A DNA stretch of 10,310 nucleotides from Gemmatimonadota bacterium. GTDB lineage: Bacteria > Latescibacterota > UBA2968 > UBA8231. The DNA lies in the NCBI GenBank assembly GCA_009845645.1, contig VXZF01000370.1, forward strand, positions 1-10,310, written 5' to 3'. Numbering within the stretch: the first letter of the stretch is position 1; each line of letters starts with the position of its first letter. This document shows, in pieces, positions 6,617 to 10,310 of this stretch. The notes under the pieces were generated by a model. That model did not search any database. It had not been told where the DNA came from and saw only the letters and a program-made list of their open reading frames with translations. Position numbers and translations under genes: made by a program.

Positions 6617-7954
6617 GTGTCCAACAAACCACCGAATGTCGTCCTCGTCTTCGCCGACCAATGGCGCGCCCAAGCCTTCGGGTACGCCGGCGACCCCAAC
6701 GTGCAAACCCCCAATTTGGACGCGCTAGCAAGCCGCAGCGTCAACTGCACCCACGCGGTGTCCGGCTGCTCAGTGTGCTCACCAGCGCGGGCCTCGCTCC
6801 TGACCGGTCAATACCCCCTCACGCACGGCGTCTTCGTCAACGACGTAGAGCTAGGCCAAGACGCCACGAGCATCGCGCAGGCTTTCAGCGCGGGCGGCTA
6901 CGACACGGCCTATATCGGCAAATGGCACGTCAATGGCCGCGGCCGCTCCAGCTATATCCCGCCCGGGCGGCGACAGGGCTTCGAATACTGGCAGGTGCTC
7001 GAATGCACCCACGACTACAACCATTCTGCGTACTATGCCGGCGACTCGGACGAGCAACTCGTATGGGAGGGCTACGACGCCTTGGCCCAGACCCGCGACG
7101 CCCAAGCGTACCTGCGCAACCGAGGCACCAACCCCTTCTTACTGGTCCTATCGTGGGGGCCACCGCACGCCCCTTATCACACGGCCCCGGAAGAGTACCA
7201 AGCCATGTACGATCCAGCCACTATCACCCTGCGGCCCAACGTGCCTCCCGACTGGGCCGAGAGCGCGCGGCAGTGGCTCGCCGGGTACTACGCCCATTGC
7301 ACGGCCTTGGACGACTGCGTCGGCATGTTGCTCCAAACCTTGCAGGAGGAAAGACTAGAGCAAGAGACGATCTTTCTGTTCTTCTCGGATCACGGCGACA
7401 TGCTCGGCTCTCAGGGCATGGACAAAAAGCAAAAGCCCTTCGAAGAGTCCATCCGCGTGCCGTTCCTGCTGCGCTATCCGGGGATGAGTGCCGCCGAGCT
7501 CGACGCGCTGATCGACCTCCCGGACATCATGCCGACCATGTTGGGCCTGTGCGGCCTACCGATTCCTTCCACCGTGGAGGGAATCGACTTCTCCGCGTAC
7601 CTGCAAGGCGGCCCAGATCCCTCGGACGGCACCGCACTCTTGCAGTGTCCCCATCCCTTTGGACAGTGGTGGACCGGCACTGGCGGGCGGTCCTACCGCG
7701 GCCTGCGCACCCGCCGCCACACGTACGTACGCGCCCTAGAAGGGCCGTGGCTGCTCTACGACAACGAGGCCGATCCCTTCCAACAGGACAACCTCGTCGG
7801 CCAACCCGGCCAGCAGGATTTGCTCGACGAATTAGACGCGGCCCTCACGCGCCGCCTCGCCGCAGCCGACGACCCCTTCCTCCCCGGCCCAGCCTATCTC
7901 GAACGCTGGGGGTACCAAGTAGATGCACGAGGCACCGTGCCTTATACTAACTAA
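6617..7954 (+). CDS. Sulfatase, Cys-type formylglycine-dependent, no signal peptide
   Basis: A 445-residue sulfatase of the type I (formylglycine) class, which hydrolyses sulfate esters. The signature C54-S-P-A-R58 followed by SLLTG is complete, so C54 should be converted to formylglycine by an FGE-type enzyme encoded elsewhere. Other active-site pieces: D14-Q15 in VFADQWR (calcium; Gln takes the second Asp position, as in many members), GKWH (101-104), H184 in WGPPHAPY, and D258-H259 in FFSDHGDMLGSQG, then K270-K273. The C-terminal part (VEGIDFSAYL, LYDNEADPFQQDNL) is the usual small subdomain with DP-x-x-x-x-N. The GTG start gives a mature-like N-terminus (SNKPPNVVLVFADQ) without any signal peptide, suggesting a cytoplasmic enzyme acting on an imported, small sulfated compound. 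It is the first gene of a rightward operon, 6 bases before the binding-protein gene. Confidence 0.93.
   Translation: MSNKPPNVVLVFADQWRAQAFGYAGDPNVQTPNLDALASRSVNCTHAVSGCSVCSPARASLLTGQYPLTHGVFVNDVELGQDATSIAQAFSAGGYDTAYIGKWHVNGRGRSSYIPPGRRQGFEYWQVLECTHDYNHSAYYAGDSDEQLVWEGYDALAQTRDAQAYLRNRGTNPFLLVLSWGPPHAPYHTAPEEYQAMYDPATITLRPNVPPDWAESARQWLAGYYAHCTALDDCVGMLLQTLQEERLEQETIFLFFSDHGDMLGSQGMDKKQKPFEESIRVPFLLRYPGMSAAELDALIDLPDIMPTMLGLCGLPIPSTVEGIDFSAYLQGGPDPSDGTALLQCPHPFGQWWTGTGGRSYRGLRTRRHTYVRALEGPWLLYDNEADPFQQDNLVGQPGQQDLLDELDAALTRRLAAADDPFLPGPAYLERWGYQVDARGTVPYTN
7561..7585. repeat. Intragenic 12-bp-arm inverted repeat in the sulfatase gene
   Basis: GATTCCTTCCAC (7561-7572) and GTGGAGGGAATC (7574-7585) pair over 12 positions with one G-T wobble, around a single central base. 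It encodes the sulfatase segment IPSTVEGID, a usual protein motif there, so the symmetry may be accidental. No T tract follows. Confidence 0.5.
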
Positions 7955-7960
7955 TTGAAC

Positions 7961-8995
7961 ATGTCCCCATCCTTCCTCTACTCATCCTTCGCGGCCTTAG
8001 CCCTCTTCTTGGCGGCCTGCTCGTCCTCGCCCAGCGACTCGCCTTCGGCAGCTTGCGGCGACAGGCAGGTACTCCAAGTCGGGTTCTACGCCTTTTTCGC
8101 GCCGGTTAGCTACAGCGCCGACCCAACTCCGGGCACGGCCGGGTTCGACGAACATCTCGGGTACGAAGCGGATTTGCTGACCGCCTTAGAGGCTATGGAC
8201 GGCGCGGGGTTGTCCTTTGCACGCCGCGGCATAGCCGACTGGTCCGACATATGGCTGCAAGCGGCCGGGCCGAACTACGACTTGGTCGGCGGCGGCATCA
8301 CCATCCTCGACTCCCGCACCCGCAATGCGGCCGGCGAGCGTGTGGTGACCTTTACCTCCGGGCACATCGCCTTCCGTCAATCGCTGCTGGTTAGGGCTGC
8401 CGATGCCGAGCGCTTTGCCAACCACAGCGACCTGACGAGCGAAGATCGGGTGGGTGCGCTACGTGGTACCACGGGCGAGTTCCGCCTGCTGGAGCTAACA
8501 GGCTTAGTCGATGCCAACGGCGTCCTCGCCACTGGTACGCGCATTGAAACGCCCGAGGGTGAGGTCGTCGCCGACGGCACGGCCGCGCACACCATCACCG
8601 CGGCCAGCGCATCGGACCATCTCGCTAGCCGGACGCGGCTGGTGCCGCCCACAGCCGACATGCCGCAAGTGATTTACCTCAACGGGCAAGAAGGGCAAGA
8701 AGCCAGCGAGTTAGACCTGCTCAACGCCCTCCGAGCCGGCACCATCGACGCCATCGCCCGCGGCGAAATCGGCAACCGCGATGCCAGCGTTTCTTCCGAC
8801 GGCGAGTTTGTCGTCGCGGCCCTCGACGCGGCCACTGAGTTAGGGGGATTCGCGCTCGCCGTGGAGGATGCCGACCTAGCGGCCTGCATCGACGACAAGA
8901 TCAACTACCTGACCGATGGCCAGCGCATTGGCTACGGAGAGTGGCGCGCCAATCCAGCGGTTTTTATGGAGCGCGCCCAACAGTGGAACCCCTAA
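7961..8995 (+). CDS. Solute-binding lipoprotein, family 3 (amino-acid type)
   Basis: A 344-residue protein. The lipoprotein signal MSPSFLYSSFAALALFLAAC ends in a lipobox (L17-A-A-C20), followed by a Ser-rich linker, so it is anchored through C20. The body follows the family 3 binding-protein pattern: VLQVGFYAFFAPVSY, GYEADLLTALEAM, IADWSDIW, YDLVGGGITILDSRTRN, VVTFTSGHIAFRQSLLV, LTSEDRVGALRGTTGEF, and a closing NALRAGTIDAIARGEIGN with YLTDGQRIGYGEW. In ABC importers this type captures amino acids or related polar small molecules. No permease or ATPase gene is adjacent, so it would need partners encoded elsewhere or act as a sensor. The ATG is 6 bases after the sulfatase stop and lacks a Shine-Dalgarno site, which suggests translational coupling; a TTG two codons upstream directly abuts the stop. 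Confidence 0.85.
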   Translation: MSPSFLYSSFAALALFLAACSSSPSDSPSAACGDRQVLQVGFYAFFAPVSYSADPTPGTAGFDEHLGYEADLLTALEAMDGAGLSFARRGIADWSDIWLQAAGPNYDLVGGGITILDSRTRNAAGERVVTFTSGHIAFRQSLLVRAADAERFANHSDLTSEDRVGALRGTTGEFRLLELTGLVDANGVLATGTRIETPEGEVVADGTAAHTITAASASDHLASRTRLVPPTADMPQVIYLNGQEGQEASELDLLNALRAGTIDAIARGEIGNRDASVSSDGEFVVAALDAATELGGFALAVEDADLAACIDDKINYLTDGQRIGYGEWRANPAVFMERAQQWNP

Positions 8996-9010
8996 CCAAA
9001 GGAGTACGAC

Positions 9011-9997
9011 ATGTATAAAGCTGGAGTCATTGGCTGCCGCGGCATTGGCGTGGCCCACGCCACCGGGATTGTCGGGTCGGACCGCGCCAGCCTCGTGGCG
9101 GCTTGCGACCTCGACGAAGAAACCCTCCGCGAGTTCGAGCAACGCTGGCCGGACGCAAACCTCACCTTGTACCGCGATCACCGCGAGATGCTCGCCCGCG
9201 AGGCGCTGGACATCGTCACGGTCGCCACCTCGGATCACCGCCATGCCGACTTAGTAGTAGATGCGGCCAACGCCGGGGCCAAGGGCATCTTCTGCGAAAA
9301 GCCGCTGGCCACCAGCCTCGCAGACGCCGACCGCATGATCGCCGCTTGCGACGCCAACAACACCACCCTGTCGGTCGATCACACCCGGCGCTTCATCCCC
9401 TTGTGGCGCTACGCCAAAGAAGAGATCGTCGATCAAGGCGTCATCGGCCCGGTGCAATACGTCATCGGCACGCTCTCCGGCCCCCGCGCCATGCTCTTCC
9501 GCAACGGCACCCACACGCTCGACGCTATCTGCTACTACGCAGGCGAGCAGCCGCAGTGGGTGGTGGCTGAGCTGGAGGAAGGGTACGAAAACTACGCCGA
9601 GTACCGCGGCGACGGCGGCCACGTGCCAGCCACCGAGCCAGGGGCCAACGGGTACATCCACTTTTCTGGGGGCGTGCGGGGCTTCTACATCGGTGGCTCG
9701 AAAACCACGCCAAATCCCAAACAGCAACTCGAAGTGGTCGGCACCACCGGACGACTAATTATGGTCAGCGACGGCGGCACCCTGTATCGCGGCGAAGAAC
9801 CAGAACCCCTCGCGCCGCCGACTTGGCCAGTCGAAGGCATTCCCGCCGGCATCCACGAGCTGATCGCAGCCATGGACCAAGGCGTCGAATCGGTTTCGCC
9901 GGGGCGAGCGGGTCACACCGTAGTAGAGCTGATTATCGGGTTTTTAGAATCGCAAAAGCGGGGCAATGTGCCGGTGCCCATTCCGGTGCCGAGATAA
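9011..9997 (+). CDS. Gfo/Idh/MocA family oxidoreductase
   Basis: A 328-residue NAD(P)-dependent dehydrogenase of the Gfo/Idh/MocA family, which oxidises or reduces sugars, inositols and similar polyols. The N-terminal Rossmann domain opens MYKAGVIGCRGIGVAH (G8, G11, G13), with D33 in AACDLDEE likely binding the adenosine ribose. The family catalytic motif is E96-K97-P98 in FCEKPLATS, K97 being the expected acid/base. H168 and D171 in GTHTLDAICYY are in the place of the conserved substrate-site His. The C-terminal alpha/beta half includes the family's open sheet (GYIHFSGGVRGFYIGG, QLEVVGTTGRLIM). The start has an excellent AAAGGAG site 6 bases upstream, 15 bases after the binding-protein stop. 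The gene ends with two successive TAA codons and then the operon terminator. Substrate unknown. Confidence 0.93.
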   Translation: MYKAGVIGCRGIGVAHATGIVGSDRASLVAACDLDEETLREFEQRWPDANLTLYRDHREMLAREALDIVTVATSDHRHADLVVDAANAGAKGIFCEKPLATSLADADRMIAACDANNTTLSVDHTRRFIPLWRYAKEEIVDQGVIGPVQYVIGTLSGPRAMLFRNGTHTLDAICYYAGEQPQWVVAELEEGYENYAEYRGDGGHVPATEPGANGYIHFSGGVRGFYIGGSKTTPNPKQQLEVVGTTGRLIMVSDGGTLYRGEEPEPLAPPTWPVEGIPAGIHELIAAMDQGVESVSPGRAGHTVVELIIGFLESQKRGNVPVPIPVPR

Positions 9998-10012
9998 TAA
10001 CCAATACCGTAG

Positions 10013-10040
10013 GGGCGTCCCTTGTGGACGCCCTTTTTTT
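10013..10040 (+). terminator. Intrinsic terminator of the sulfatase operon
   Basis: A perfect 8-bp stem, GGGCGTCC (10013-10020) with GGACGCCC (10026-10033), a CTTGT loop, and seven Ts (10034-10040). It lies 15 bases after the dehydrogenase stop and 2 bases before the end of the convergent Rieske gene. There is no T tract on the minus strand, so it ends mainly rightward transcripts. The preceding TAGGGGCG makes it look like the dispersed palindromes found in some bacterial genomes. Confidence 0.9.
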
Positions 10041-10042
10041 AT

Positions 10043-10310
10043 CTAGCCCATCTCCACGACTACCCGACTATCCTCCACGAGCACCGGATAAGTCCGCACC
10101 CGCACCTTCTCAGGCTCGCAGAGCGAGCGGCCCGTGCGCACGTCGTATTCCCAACCGTGCCACGGGCAGCTCAGGATCTCGCCCGCGCGGCCCAAGACAA
10201 TCTCGTCCCCCGGATGCCGTGCCAACGCCGTGCCCCCAACCCGACCGTCCGACAGCCGCGCCCCTTGGTGTGGACAAACATCGCGCAGCGCGTACCAAGC
10301 ATCCCCCTGC
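10043..10310 (-). CDS. Rieske [2Fe-2S] protein, partial (N-terminus beyond right edge)
   Basis: The last 88 residues are visible; the start is outside the window. Both cluster motifs are present: C12-P-H14 in DVCPHQGARLSDG and C48-P-W-H51 in LSCPWHGWEYD (numbering from the first complete visible codon). These four residues bind the [2Fe-2S] cluster, with two Cys on one iron and two His on the other. The gap between them is 33 residues, about twice that of ring-hydroxylating dioxygenases, filled by GRVGGTALARHPGDEIVLGRAGE; this longer form is known among stand-alone Rieske ferredoxin-like proteins. The C-terminus (VRTYPVLVEDSRVVVEMG) is the expected last strands and stops at TAG 10043-10045, so no catalytic domain follows. 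It is probably an electron-transfer partner, perhaps of an oxygenase. The gene converges on the sulfatase operon. Confidence 0.88.
   Translation of the reverse strand, partial: QGDAWYALRDVCPHQGARLSDGRVGGTALARHPGDEIVLGRAGEILSCPWHGWEYDVRTGRSLCEPEKVRVRTYPVLVEDSRVVVEMG

Noticed and set aside
6394..7950. A 518-codon open frame on the + strand overlapping the sulfatase gene in another frame
   Set aside because: It is Arg/Pro-rich low-complexity translation typical of an alternative frame in GC-rich DNA, whereas the sulfatase frame has all family motifs.
10110..10298. A 62-codon minus-strand frame overlapping the Rieske gene
   Set aside because: It is out of frame with both Cys/His cluster motifs; the frame ending at 10043 holds both.

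Overview
The window reads as part of a bacterial chromosome with a mixed-composition gene neighbourhood. Genes have bacterial Shine-Dalgarno sites and sigma70-like promoters. The gene content (three phytanoyl-CoA dioxygenase-type oxygenases, a sulfatase, a Gfo/Idh/MocA oxidoreductase, a Rieske protein and a lipoprotein binding protein) is typical of environmental lineages rich in these families, such as Latescibacterota, Poribacteria and related uncultured groups. That placement is inference from gene content only; there is no rRNA or marker gene here.

Left part (1-2939, minus strand, about 43-47 % GC in sampled lines): two different class I SAM-dependent methyltransferases (the leftmost cut by the window edge), and upstream of them a tandem duplication of an unrecognised exported protein. 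The upstream copy is intact. The downstream copy is split by a single missing base in a T run.

Middle part (3022-5829, minus strand, about 68 % GC in a sampled line): three consecutive PhyH-family Fe(II)/2-oxoglutarate oxygenase genes. They are tightly packed (one 1-base TGATG overlap, one 34-base gap) and lie downstream of a good sigma70 promoter at 5883-5911. All minus-strand genes from 5829 down to 1 could be one long leftward transcript. However, the GC change and an 82-base gap with a dyad near 2940-3021 suggest the left part is a separate, perhaps acquired, segment.

Right part: an exported VOC-fold protein (minus, 5976-6482) and a rightward operon (6617-9997) are divergently transcribed. 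Their two promoters have -35 boxes only 2 bp apart, forming a dyad. The rightward operon encodes a Cys-type sulfatase without a signal peptide, an orphan family-3 solute-binding lipoprotein and a Gfo/Idh/MocA dehydrogenase, and ends in a clear intrinsic terminator at 10013-10040. A convergent, partial Rieske [2Fe-2S] protein gene enters from the right edge. The rightward operon looks like a small uptake/desulfation/oxidation module for a sulfated organic compound, but the substrate cannot be read from sequence.

No tRNA, rRNA, CRISPR array, insertion sequence or prophage gene was seen.
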